Source of the DNA: UBA4421 sp002470275 | GTDB taxonomy: Bacteria; Pseudomonadota; Gammaproteobacteria; Pseudomonadales; Azotimanducaceae | Reading direction: 5' to 3' | NCBI GenBank assembly: GCA_913052345.1 | Contig: CAJXDR010000014.1 | Coordinates: 1-63,320 of the forward strand | DNA: 63,320 nt | In this document: positions 8,980 through 16,623 of the stretch, piece by piece | Numbering within the stretch: the first letter of the stretch is position 1 | Layout: every line of letters starts with the position of its first letter | Translations under genes and position numbers: made by a program | Notes under the pieces: model-generated | What the model saw: the letters and a program-made list of their open reading frames with translations, nothing else | What the model was told of the DNA's origin: nothing | Databases searched by the model: none

Positions 8980-9639
8980 CTATTCGTCTGCACTTTCCGA
9001 GCTGGAGTCCTCTTGTACAGATTCTGCCTGGTCGTCGTCCTCAGCATCCTGGCCTCCTCGACGAGCGGTTACGCTCGCTACGGGAATATCCCGATCTGGA
9101 CCAAAGGTAAGCGCCACGACAGTGACACCTTCCGCTATGTTTAAATCGCTCAGGTGCACGGATGAGCCCGCTTCAATCTCTGCCATATCAACTTCGATGA
9201 ACTCGGGTAGGTTCGCAGGCAAACAAGATATCTCTACCTCGGTCAGGCTTCGGGTCAGCGTGCCACCCTGCATTTTCACACCGACACAGCTTTCTTCATT
9301 GATGAAGTGAAGCGGGACGTTCACGTTTATGACCTGATCCGTAAGGATACGTAAGAAGTCGATATGCTGGACTCGCTCATTCGCGGGGTTTCGCTGAAGG
9401 TCGCGAACAACCGCCTGCTCCACCTTACCCTCAACGCTGAGCTCGAGAATCTGGGAGTAAAAGGCTTCTTGCTGCATGGCCTTCCCAAGCTCGTTAGCGG
9501 AGAGACTCACCATCTGCGGTTGCGACTTTCCGCCGTAAATAATCCCGGGCACCTTATCTTCCAAACGTCGTAGGCGGCGGCTCGCACCTTTCCCTACAGT
9601 TGTTCGGAGTTCCGCCGTCAGCTGAATTGAATCTGACAT
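8980..9639 (-). CDS. rplY: 50S ribosomal protein L25/general stress protein Ctc
   Basis: bL25 of the long Ctc/TL5 type (219 aa from the second ATG), binding 5S rRNA. The N-terminal L25 domain contains LRTTVGKGASRRLRR and VPGIIYGG, then RNPANERVQHIDF. The C-terminal beta domain carries PLHFINEESCVGVKMQGG and SCLPANLPEFIEVD. The last 25 residues are strongly acidic (11 Asp/Glu, with DDD and SSSES runs), a feature shared with L17 in this genome. GGAG lies 7 nt before the ATG at 9639; the ATG at 9642 is too close to it. It is downstream of prs and upstream of pth, the usual gammaproteobacterial order. Confidence 0.95.
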   Translation of the reverse strand: MSDSIQLTAELRTTVGKGASRRLRRLEDKVPGIIYGGKSQPQMVSLSANELGKAMQQEAFYSQILELSVEGKVEQAVVRDLQRNPANERVQHIDFLRILTDQVINVNVPLHFINEESCVGVKMQGGTLTRSLTEVEISCLPANLPEFIEVDMAEIEAGSSVHLSDLNIAEGVTVVALTFGPDRDIPVASVTARRGGQDAEDDDQAESVQEDSSSESADE

Positions 9640-9666
9640 CATATTTCTCCAAATGTTAATGATCGT

Positions 9667-9695
9667 GTCTGTAGATCTGCGACCAATCTATAGAC
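9667..9695 (-). repeat. Inverted repeat (10-bp arms) between prs and rplY
   Basis: GTCTATAGAT on the minus strand pairs with ATCTACAGAC across a 9-nt loop, with a single A-C mismatch in 10 pairs. It lies 27 nt upstream of the rplY start and 28 nt after the prs stop. There is no downstream T-run, so it is unlikely to be an intrinsic terminator; it could be an RNA processing site, a leader structure for rplY, or a protein-binding palindrome. Confidence 0.5.
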
Positions 9696-9723
9696 GACTA
9701 TCCTCTGCGACAGGCCCAGATGC

Positions 9724-10668
9724 TTATCTGAACATGGCGCTGATGGATTCCTCGTTGCTCACCCGTCGGATGGATTCCGCTAGAAGCCGGTCCAAACTGA
9801 GTTGCTGAATTTTCGTACAGGCCGTGGCCTCCGCTGATAGCGGGATCGTATCTGTTACCACCATCAGGTCGACTTCAGACTTCGCAATGCGTTCAATGGC
9901 CGGACCAGAAAAAACCGGGTGGGTAATATAACAGACCACGCGGTCCGCGCCCTCTTCCTTTAGCGCCTGAGCCGCCGTACACAGGGTCCCAGCGGTGTCT
10001 ACGATGTCGTCAACAATAATGCAGCTGCGCCCTTTCACGTCGCCGATGACGTTCATTACCTTGGTTTCATTGGCCTGAGGTCGCCGTTTATCAATAATGG
10101 CTAGATCTAAGTCATCGATTTGTTTGGCGATAGCTCTGGCACGTACAACGCCGCCCACATCCGGGGACACCACAATGGGTTTCGGATAATGCTGAGCCAA
10201 AATGTGGTCCACCAGAACGGGTGAGCCATAGATATTGTCCACGGGGATGTTAAAGAAACCCTGAATCTGATCTGCATGAAGGTCCACGGTCAGGATGCGG
10301 TTGATGCCGACCGTGCTGATCATGTCGGCCACAACCTTAGCGCTGATCGCCACCCTGGCCGAACGCGGCCTCCGGTCCTGGCGGGCGTAACCATAATACG
10401 GGACCACTGCCGTGACCCGCTGAGCTGAGGCGCGGTGCAGTGCATCGGCCATGATTAGCAGTTCCATTAGGTTGTCGCTGGTGGGTGCACAGGTAGACTG
10501 CAGCAGGAAAACGTCCTTCCCGCGCACGTTTTCATGTATCTCTACGGTGACCTCGCCGTCGCTAAACCGGTCCACGTCCGCATTGCCCAGCTCTACATGC
10601 AGCTCATGGGCGACACGCCCTGCCAACGCCGCATTTGAACCGCCCGAAAAAAGCATCAAGTTGGCCAT
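9724..10668 (-). CDS. prs: Ribose-phosphate pyrophosphokinase (PRPP synthetase)
   Basis: Makes PRPP from ribose 5-phosphate and ATP, feeding purine, pyrimidine, NAD, His and Trp synthesis. Visible motifs are FSDGEVTVEI, STCAPTSDNLMELL, YGYARQDRRPRSA (ATP binding), TVDLHADQIQGFF, SPDVGGVVRARA and the PRPP loop DDIVDTAGTLC. It ends RRVSNEESISAMFR like E. coli Prs. The ATG at 10668 gives 314 aa, matching the family (315), with a GGGGGTG ribosome binding site; the GTG at 10680 would overlap that site. It is just downstream of tRNA-Gln and probably cotranscribed with it. Confidence 0.97.
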   Translation of the reverse strand: MANLMLFSGGSNAALAGRVAHELHVELGNADVDRFSDGEVTVEIHENVRGKDVFLLQSTCAPTSDNLMELLIMADALHRASAQRVTAVVPYYGYARQDRRPRSARVAISAKVVADMISTVGINRILTVDLHADQIQGFFNIPVDNIYGSPVLVDHILAQHYPKPIVVSPDVGGVVRARAIAKQIDDLDLAIIDKRRPQANETKVMNVIGDVKGRSCIIVDDIVDTAGTLCTAAQALKEEGADRVVCYITHPVFSGPAIERIAKSEVDLMVVTDTIPLSAEATACTKIQQLSLDRLLAESIRRVSNEESISAMFR

Positions 10669-10718
10669 TTCACCCCCCACACGGCGATTTCAGCATGCTC
10701 GGATTTGAATGCTAAAGA

Positions 10719-10793
10719 TGGCTGGGGTGGCAGGATTCGAACCTGCGCATGCCGGGATCAAAACCCGGTGCCTTACCGCTTGGCGACACCCCA
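10719..10793 (-). tRNA. tRNA-Gln (UUG)
   Basis: 75-nt tRNA on the minus strand: acceptor TGGGGTG pairing with CACCCCA, encoded CCA, anticodon TTG within TTTTGAT, T-arm GGTTCGAATCC. It is placed immediately before prs, as in Pseudomonas, and 182 nt downstream of a good promoter-like element (10982-11010). Confidence 0.95.
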
Positions 10794-11042
10794 ATATGTT
10801 TATGCCGTCACAGTCCCCCGCTGAGATTCGCGCCGGCACGCTAACCCATTCCTAGCTGAGAAGCTCTGGGACGAGCCTAGCACCCATCTTGCTCTGGGAT
10901 AACCTTGACTCCCCTGCCCTTGGGCTACTTTTCTCAGCGTTCTTATGAAGCTGAGGCTCCACTGAATATTTTGAGCGCGCTATTGTCCTGATCGAATCGT
11001 AACGTGTCAAACTTCGCGTTCTTCCTCCGCCCCAGAAGACGG
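10794..11042 (-). other. Gene-free 249-nt spacer/leader between lolB and tRNA-Gln
   Basis: I find no credible gene here. In related genomes ispE (4-diphosphocytidyl-2-C-methyl-D-erythritol kinase) occupies this place; no ispE motif such as a GHMP-kinase GLGGGSS is recognisable in any frame. The only long frame (about 10852-11115, minus) is Arg/Ser-rich, overlaps lolB and looks non-coding. The region contains a promoter-like element (10982-11010) and, just downstream of it, a stem-loop at 10933-10955 (CTCAGC/GCTGAG plus inner TTC/GAA, loop ATAA). Transcripts from that promoter would have about a 180-nt leader ahead of tRNA-Gln. Confidence 0.55.
10982..11010 (-). promoter_or_regulatory. sigma70-type promoter upstream of tRNA-Gln-prs
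   Basis: Perfect TTGACA (11005-11010), a 17-nt spacer and GACAAT (10982-10987), followed by a GC-rich AGCGCGC discriminator of the type linked to stringent control. The hexamers and spacing are identical to the tRNA-Met promoter at 104-132. It should drive tRNA-Gln, prs, rplY, pth and ychF. Confidence 0.6.
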
Positions 11043-11621
11043 CTAACCACGCTGGGATATCATAAGCTTTATCGTTAAGGACCCACGGCTGACGGTGATA
11101 CGCCGAGGCACCCACCGCTCCCCGCTCCCTTCAAACTGTTCCAGGGCAATATCGGTTTGATGCTGAGAAAAGGCAATCAGCCGCTGCGCCTGATCTCGCC
11201 TGAGGTCGTAGGCAGGAGACTTTTGATCCGGCCTACCCCTGACCCAATAGCCCAGGGCAGAAAGGGGCACCTGCCAGCCTAGTTCGGTTTGCATGATCTC
11301 CTGGGCCGGCCCCGCCGCCACCACTTCTCCCTGGCGAGAGACCTGAAGCACAGCTTGATCTCCCACCAGCTCCGTCCTTGCAGCACCCAGGGGCCCCCAA
11401 AGTCTTATTCGGTACTCATCTTGAGCCTGCTGCCAGCTAAATCGAAGGCTGGTGGCTTCCTCGCCGCTGCGAACGATTAGTTTGCCCGCGAGATAGAAGT
11501 TTGAATCTAAGTTCTGATCTGAGGCCGGGGGAGATGTTTGCAGTCGCCCGGCGCACCCTGCCAGGTGGCCAAGGATTACTAGGAGCAGTAGGCTCCAAGT
11601 CAACTTCCTCGGGCAGGCCAT
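11043..11621 (-). CDS. lolB: Outer-membrane lipoprotein insertion protein LolB
   Basis: Receives lipoproteins from the periplasmic carrier LolA and inserts them in the outer membrane. From the ATG at 11621 it is 192 aa, with a lipoprotein signal peptide (WSLLLLVILGH, lipobox LAGC). The LolB fold is suggested by FYLAGKLIVRSGEEATSLRFSW, RLWGPLGAARTEL and the LSALGYWVRGRP signature. The TTG at 11642 is a possible longer start but would add residues before the signal. It is divergent from hemA, the standard arrangement. ispE, normally the next gene, is missing. Confidence 0.92.
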   Translation of the reverse strand: MACPRKLTWSLLLLVILGHLAGCAGRLQTSPPASDQNLDSNFYLAGKLIVRSGEEATSLRFSWQQAQDEYRIRLWGPLGAARTELVGDQAVLQVSRQGEVVAAGPAQEIMQTELGWQVPLSALGYWVRGRPDQKSPAYDLRRDQAQRLIAFSQHQTDIALEQFEGSGERWVPRRITVSRGSLTIKLMISQRG

Positions 11622-11704
11622 AGTGGGTTGCGTCAATGCCAAGTGACGTCCAAGCCCCGGCTGCCCAGACTGAGGGCCTCGGGCTGATGGTGATTATGGA
11701 TATC

Positions 11705-11713
11705 TGGTATCAT
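11705..11713 (+). promoter_or_regulatory. Possible extended -10 promoter of hemA
   Basis: TG (11705-11706), one base, then TATCAT (11708-11713), about 30 nt before the hemA ATG. No good -35 was found. The short predicted leader has no clear ribosome binding site. Confidence 0.35.
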
Positions 11714-11742
11714 TTGCCACCCTTTTTTGTCTGACTTCGTTG

Positions 11743-13065
11743 ATGAGCATACTGGCATATGGCCTAAATCACCGAACCGCTTCCCTTGATTTGAGGGAAA
11801 GGGTCGCGTTTTCTCCGGAAGACCTGGATCGGACGCTACAGGCACTCACCTCAGAGGTCCAAGGCATCGAGGAAGCGGCCATCATCTCGACCTGCAACCG
11901 GACCGAGATTTACTGTGCCACCGATGCCTCACGAGAGGAAGATATTTCACATTGGCTCACCGACACGCGGCCAGTGACCCTGTCGGAGCTTAAGGGCGCC
12001 AGCTACGGGCATTGGGACCAGGACGCCGCGCGCCACGCCATCCGCGTTGCCTCGGGCCTTGACTCCCAGATGATGGGCGAGCCGCAGATCATGGGGCAGT
12101 TCAAGTCTGCTTATGAGGTCGCTCGAAAAACCGGTACCGTGGGGCCGGAACTAAGCCTGCTGTCGCGCATGACGCTCCGCGCAGCAAAAAAAATTCGAAC
12201 CCATACCGACATCGGTAAGAACCCAACATCCGTTGCCTACGCCGCCGTATCGCTAGCGGATCAGCTTTTTAGCAATCTGAATCAACGACGCGCCTTGCTC
12301 CTGGGCGCCGGCGAAACAGCCGCCCTAGTTGCAGAGCACCTGCGGGCTAAAAATATCGCAGAAATTTGGGTTGCCAACCGCACCCTTGAGAATGCCCAAA
12401 TCCTAGCCGCGAGAGTGGGGGCGTCGGCCATTCAGTTAAGCGAGGTGCCCGAGCATCTGGCGAATTTTGACATCGTCATTGCTTCCACGGGCAGCACCAT
12501 ACCGGTGGTCGGCAAGGGCGCTGTAGAAGCAGCGATTTTGCAGAGAAAGAGGCGGCCCATGTTGATGGTGGATATCGCTGTCCCTCGAGATATCGAGTCC
12601 GGCGTATCGTCTCTAGCTGACGTTTATCTCTACACCATTGATGACCTGGCCAAGATTATCGAGGTGAATAAGGCAAAGCGCGTTGAAGCAGCGGACTCCG
12701 CCGAATCCATTGTCGCCGAAGGTGCCAATGCCTATCAGCGAGAGCGCAGGCTGCAGCGTGGACAGGCCCTGCTAAAGTCTTTTCGCGCACAGGCTGATGC
12801 CGTTCGAATCCAGGAAGTTGAACGTACCCTGAAAAACCTTGAGAAAGGCGATAACGCGGAGGAGCTGATCCAACAGCTCAGCAAGACCCTGACTCAAAAA
12901 CTGATCCATCCTCCCACCGCAGCCATTCGTTCTGCCAGCGCAGAAGGCCGTCAGGACTTACTGACTTACTTTGGCGAGCTTTATGATTTGGACCCGGCGC
13001 TATCGGAAGATGCCGACCAGACATCGCCTATTCAAGACCAAAACATTAACAGCACGGACGCCTAA
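11743..13065 (+). CDS. hemA: Glutamyl-tRNA reductase
   Basis: First committed step of C5-pathway tetrapyrrole synthesis: reduces Glu-tRNA(Glu) to glutamate-1-semialdehyde with NADPH. Motifs are YGLNHRTASLDLRERVAF, STCNRTEIY with the catalytic Cys, SGLDSQMMGEPQIMGQ, a Rossmann stretch LLLGAGETAALVAEHL, and RRPMLMVDIAVPRDIE. The C-terminal dimerisation helices end near LTYFGELYDL. At 440 aa it fits the family. ATG 11743 is preferred over the adjacent TTG 11740. It begins the rightward hemA-prfA-prmC-moeB operon; prfA starts 2 nt after its stop. Confidence 0.96.
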   Translation: MSILAYGLNHRTASLDLRERVAFSPEDLDRTLQALTSEVQGIEEAAIISTCNRTEIYCATDASREEDISHWLTDTRPVTLSELKGASYGHWDQDAARHAIRVASGLDSQMMGEPQIMGQFKSAYEVARKTGTVGPELSLLSRMTLRAAKKIRTHTDIGKNPTSVAYAAVSLADQLFSNLNQRRALLLGAGETAALVAEHLRAKNIAEIWVANRTLENAQILAARVGASAIQLSEVPEHLANFDIVIASTGSTIPVVGKGAVEAAILQRKRRPMLMVDIAVPRDIESGVSSLADVYLYTIDDLAKIIEVNKAKRVEAADSAESIVAEGANAYQRERRLQRGQALLKSFRAQADAVRIQEVERTLKNLEKGDNAEELIQQLSKTLTQKLIHPPTAAIRSASAEGRQDLLTYFGELYDLDPALSEDADQTSPIQDQNINSTDA

Positions 13066-13067
13066 TC

Positions 13068-14159
13068 ATGCAGCTTTCGGAAACCATGATGGGCAAACTC
13101 GACACCCTGCGTGATCGCTTTGAGGAGGTTTCCGCCCTGCTCTCTGATGCGGAGGTTATGGCGGATCGGGAACAATTCACCGCGCTATCCAGAGAATTCG
13201 CGGAGATTGAACCTGTCGTTCTCTGCTATCAGCAGTGCAGTGAACTCGAGCAAAGTATTGAGGACAACAGCCAGCTGCTCAGTGACGAGGACCCGGAAAT
13301 GCGGGAGCTTGCCGAGCTGGAGGTGAAGGCGGGGCAGGAACAGCTAGATGAGCTAGGCCAGCAGCTGCAGGCCCTGCTGCTACCTAAGGACCCCAATGAC
13401 CGTTCGAACGTTTTCCTGGAAATTCGCGCTGGGACCGGGGGTGATGAAGCGGCCATATTCTCAGGCGACCTATTTCGCATGTACGCGAAATTCGCAGAGT
13501 CTAAGGGGTGGCGCATCGAAGTGCTGAATGAACGCCCGGGCGAGCACGGTGGATTCAAGGAAATTATTTCTCGCATTGAGGGTCAGGAGGCCTATAGCCA
13601 ACTCAAATTTGAATCTGGCGCCCACCGCGTTCAGCGGGTGCCCGAGACGGAGTCCCAAGGCCGTATTCATACCTCCGCCTGCACGGTGGCCGTGATGCCC
13701 GAAGTCGATGAGATTGATTCCATCGACATTGACAAAAAAGACATACGTGAAGACACCTTTAGAGCCTCCGGGGCTGGCGGACAACACGTTAATAAAACCG
13801 ATTCAGCAATTCGGCTGACCCACCTGCCTACCGGCACCGTCGTCGAATGCCAGGATGAGCGGTCTCAGCACAAGAATCGAGCACGGGCTCTGTCCCTGCT
13901 CCAGGCGCGCCTGCTGGACGCCGCCCAGAGCGAGCAACAGCGCGAACAGGCCGCCAACCGGCGCCAGCTCGTGGGCTCTGGCGACCGCTCTGAGCGGATT
14001 CGTACCTATAACTTTCCCCAGGGCCGCGTGACCGATCATCGAATCAACCTAACGCTCTACAAGCTGGACGAGGTCATAGAGGGCGACCTGGCGGCAGTGG
14101 TTGAGCCCTTGATCCAAGAACATCAGGCCGACCTGTTACAGCACCTTGCAGATGGCTAA
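13068..14159 (+). CDS. prfA: Peptide chain release factor 1
   Basis: Reads UAA and UAG stop codons and triggers peptide release. It has the catalytic GGQ loop in RASGAGGQHVNKTDSA, the codon-recognition PxT motif as PET in RVPETESQGRIHTSA, and an N-terminal helical domain from MMGKLDTLRDRFEEVSALL. At 363 aa it is close to E. coli RF1 (360). The GGQ glutamine is the methylation target of the next gene, prmC, which overlaps its end by 8 nt. Confidence 0.97.
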   Translation: MQLSETMMGKLDTLRDRFEEVSALLSDAEVMADREQFTALSREFAEIEPVVLCYQQCSELEQSIEDNSQLLSDEDPEMRELAELEVKAGQEQLDELGQQLQALLLPKDPNDRSNVFLEIRAGTGGDEAAIFSGDLFRMYAKFAESKGWRIEVLNERPGEHGGFKEIISRIEGQEAYSQLKFESGAHRVQRVPETESQGRIHTSACTVAVMPEVDEIDSIDIDKKDIREDTFRASGAGGQHVNKTDSAIRLTHLPTGTVVECQDERSQHKNRARALSLLQARLLDAAQSEQQREQAANRRQLVGSGDRSERIRTYNFPQGRVTDHRINLTLYKLDEVIEGDLAAVVEPLIQEHQADLLQHLADG

Positions 14160-15003
14160 CCCAACGACTGGGGAGGCTCTATCCAGCGTTGGCGACTGGC
14201 TGGCCCATTTGGGGGATATCGAAAAGGTCGCCGCGGAACTCACGCTGGCCCACTGGCTTGGCGTTGAGCGCACGCGAATCATTGGCTTCCCAGATACGCT
14301 GGTTCCGGCCTGTCTCCACCCTCAAATCCTCACCTGGGCTAAGGCGCTGCGCCAGGGCGTGCCTCTAGCCTATCTTACGGGGCAGCATGGCTTCTGGGAC
14401 ATGACCCTGGAAGTCGATACCTCGGTGTTGGTGCCGAGGCCTGAAACAGAACTCTTGGTCGAGGAGACGCTGCAGATCGTCAGACATAGCCCTTCCAGCG
14501 ATAGGGCCAGGAAACTCCTAGACCTGGGTACCGGCAGTGGGGCCATCGCCATCGCGCTCTCTAGGGAACTACCGACCTGGCAGGTCACCGGGGTGGATAA
14601 CCAAGCAGACAGTCTGACCTTGGCGAAACGGAACGCCGCATCTTTCAACGCGCCCATTCGCTTTGTACTCAGCGACTGGTTTTCACAGCTGGATGATCAA
14701 TGGAACATTATCCTGGGCAATCCACCCTACATTGCTCCTGATGATCCCCACCTCCCTGGACTACAGGCGGAACCCAGACATGCCCTGGTGGCCGACGAGG
14801 AGGGCTTGGCGGACATCCGACATATCGCTCAGACTGCGCCGAGTTTCTTACAGCCCGGGGGCTGGCTGATGCTGGAACACGGCTACGACCAGGGAGCGCA
14901 GGTCAGGGCGTTATTTGTTGGGAATGGCTTTGAAGACGTAGCCTCAATCATGGACCTAGGTGGCCATGAACGAGTGACCCGAGGGAGGTTTGGTCATGAA
15001 TGA
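14152..15003 (+). CDS. prmC: Release factor glutamine N5-methyltransferase
   Basis: SAM-dependent enzyme that methylates the GGQ glutamine of RF1/RF2. It contains the SAM-binding DLGTGSGAIAIAL and the class-defining GNPPYIAPDDPHL, where NPPY contacts the substrate glutamine. An N-terminal helical RF-binding domain precedes it (DWLAHLGDIEKVAAELTLAHWLG). ATG 14152 (283 aa) overlaps the prfA stop (ATGGCTAA) and is preferred over TTG 14146. The gene next downstream starts 8 nt before this one ends. Confidence 0.95.
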   Translation: MANPTTGEALSSVGDWLAHLGDIEKVAAELTLAHWLGVERTRIIGFPDTLVPACLHPQILTWAKALRQGVPLAYLTGQHGFWDMTLEVDTSVLVPRPETELLVEETLQIVRHSPSSDRARKLLDLGTGSGAIAIALSRELPTWQVTGVDNQADSLTLAKRNAASFNAPIRFVLSDWFSQLDDQWNIILGNPPYIAPDDPHLPGLQAEPRHALVADEEGLADIRHIAQTAPSFLQPGGWLMLEHGYDQGAQVRALFVGNGFEDVASIMDLGGHERVTRGRFGHE

Positions 15004-15757
15004 TGACGAACTGATGCTCTATAGCCGACAGATCATGCTCCCGGAACTTGATGTGACGGGCCAAGAAAGATTGCGTCAGGCTCGCGTGCTGATCATTGGT
15101 CTGGGCGGTCTCGGTTCACCCATCGCGCTTTACCTTGGTGCGGCGGGCGTTGGCCATTTGACGCTGGCGGACGACGATACCGTTGATCTCTCCAACCTGC
15201 AGCGACAGCTCGCACACCAGCGCGAAGACTTGGGGACGAATAAGGCCGCCTCAGCCGCTGCGTCGATTCGTGCACAAAACCCCCACGTGGCTATTGAGGT
15301 GGTCCCTCACCGCCTGACGGATTCCGCACTGCTGCAGGCGTGTACGCGGGCTGACCTGGTCATTGACGCAACCGACAATCACACCAGCCGTTGCGCCATA
15401 AACCAGGCCTGCTGGCAGAGTAAGACCGTGCTCGTTACGGGGGCAGCCATCGGCTGGGAGGGGCACATCACCGCCTTCGATGCAGGCCTGGACCAAGGAC
15501 CCTGCTACCAGTGTCTGTATCCGGCGGACTCGGATGTGGACCTTTCCTGTTCCGAAAACGGCGTCATCTCCCCCATCGTGGGTGTCATTGGCAGCCTACA
15601 GGCGCTAGAGGCCATTAAGATGCTCACGGGAGTGGGCGAAAGCCTGGTGGGCACGGTGATGTTCTACGACGGTAAATTCGCGGAGTGGCGGCGTCTCTCG
15701 CTCAGTCGCTCGGCGCACTGTCCGGTGTGTGGGGATGCAGACCAAACTGTTGCATAA
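14996..15757 (+). CDS. moeB: MoeB/ThiF-family adenylyltransferase
   Basis: E1-like enzyme that adenylates the C-terminal Gly-Gly of a sulfur-carrier protein (MoaD for molybdopterin, or ThiS). It has the nucleotide-binding LIIGLGGLGSPIALYLGAAGVG, the DDTVDLSNLQRQ stretch, DLVIDATDN, and two zinc Cys pairs (CYQC and CPVC). At 253 aa it matches MoeB more than longer ThiF/rhodanese fusions. GGGAGG lies 7 nt before the ATG at 14996, which fixes the start. It ends the hemA operon, and its last 56 nt overlap lipB on the other strand. MoeB versus ThiF cannot be settled without seeing the partner genes. Confidence 0.88.
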   Translation: MNDDELMLYSRQIMLPELDVTGQERLRQARVLIIGLGGLGSPIALYLGAAGVGHLTLADDDTVDLSNLQRQLAHQREDLGTNKAASAAASIRAQNPHVAIEVVPHRLTDSALLQACTRADLVIDATDNHTSRCAINQACWQSKTVLVTGAAIGWEGHITAFDAGLDQGPCYQCLYPADSDVDLSCSENGVISPIVGVIGSLQALEAIKMLTGVGESLVGTVMFYDGKFAEWRRLSLSRSAHCPVCGDADQTVA

Positions 15758-16355
15758 CCTGGGTTAGCAACCGCTGCTGCACACGGGCTATGGGAGCGTC
15801 CACCCAGTCCGACAGCTGGGTAACGCCCACATCCGTCAGCCCGCAGGGATTGATGCGTGAGAACGGCTCTAAGTCCATGTCTACGTTGAGACTCAAGCCG
15901 TGATAGCAACGGCCTCGACTGACCCGCAGCCCAAGAGCCGCAATTTTAGAGTGCTGGACGTATACGCCGGGGGCGCCAGGTAGCAAGTGGCTACTAAGAC
16001 CATAATGCTGCAGCGTCCTCCCTATACTTTCCTCGATACCCGTCACCAGGGCTTTAACCCCTATCCCCAGACGCCGAAGGTCCAGCAGCAGGTAAAGGGT
16101 GATCTGACCCGGGCCATGATAGGTCACTTGTCCCCCTCGGTCGGATTGAATGAGGGGAATGCTGCCGGGATTTAACACATGCTCAGCCTGGCCCGCCTGA
16201 CCCTGAGTAAAGACCGGGTCATGTTCCGTTAGCCAAACTTCATCTTGGGTTGTGCTCGTTCGACTGTGAGTAAAGGCGCGCATGGCCTCAAAGGTCTGCC
16301 CGTAGGGAGTTTGTCCCAATTGCCTCACCATCACCCACCTGGTGTCGCCTGCCAT
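15702..16355 (-). CDS. lipB: Octanoyltransferase (lipoate biosynthesis)
   Basis: Transfers octanoyl from acyl carrier protein to lipoyl domains of 2-oxoacid dehydrogenases and GcvH. It has RGGQVTYHGPGQ, KIAALGLR with the acyl-handling Lys, and RINPCGL with the catalytic Cys. At 217 aa from ATG 16355 (E. coli 213). The ATG at 16382 would overlap ybeD by 26 nt and adds nine unconserved residues. It lies 1 nt after the ybeD stop, the conserved lipB-ybeD-dacA order read leftward. No lipA follows; the convergent moeB occupies the space. Confidence 0.95.
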   Translation of the reverse strand: MAGDTRWVMVRQLGQTPYGQTFEAMRAFTHSRTSTTQDEVWLTEHDPVFTQGQAGQAEHVLNPGSIPLIQSDRGGQVTYHGPGQITLYLLLDLRRLGIGVKALVTGIEESIGRTLQHYGLSSHLLPGAPGVYVQHSKIAALGLRVSRGRCYHGLSLNVDMDLEPFSRINPCGLTDVGVTQLSDWVDAPIARVQQRLLTQVMQQFGLHPHTPDSAPSD

Positions 16356-16356
16356 G

Positions 16357-16623
16357 CTAGATAATGAGGCGCACGGCTTCATGCGCCATCAGCTCACTAT
16401 AAAGCCGCTCAAGCTGGGCCGCGTCGCGCGCCATCAAATTGACGCGGATAGAGACAAACTTGGATTCTCGACTATGGCGTGTCCCAATGTCGTCGGGCGT
16501 CACCTCAGGACTGTGTGCTCGCACGATTTCGACCACCCGCGCTATGGTCTCAGCAGAAGCAGCGGCGATAATTTTGATCGGATATCGGCAGGGAAACTCA
16601 AAAACTACTTGATCATCCTTCAT
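16357..16623 (-). CDS. ybeD: UPF0250/DUF493 family protein YbeD
   Basis: Small cytoplasmic protein of 88 aa with an ACT/ferredoxin-like fold in the family. It begins with FEFPCRYPIKIIAAAS and ends with LERLYSELMAHEAVRLII. Its molecular function is not established; it is almost always between dacA and lipB, suggesting a link to lipoylation or envelope growth. The ATG overlaps the dacA stop by 4 nt (ATGA), implying translational coupling. Confidence 0.92.
   Translation of the reverse strand: MKDDQVVFEFPCRYPIKIIAAASAETIARVVEIVRAHSPEVTPDDIGTRHSRESKFVSIRVNLMARDAAQLERLYSELMAHEAVRLII

Noticed and set aside
10852..11115. Possible 87-aa protein or ispE remnant
   Set aside because: Arg/Ser-rich, overlaps the lolB C-terminus, no start signal, and no kinase motif. 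It looks like non-coding leader sequence.
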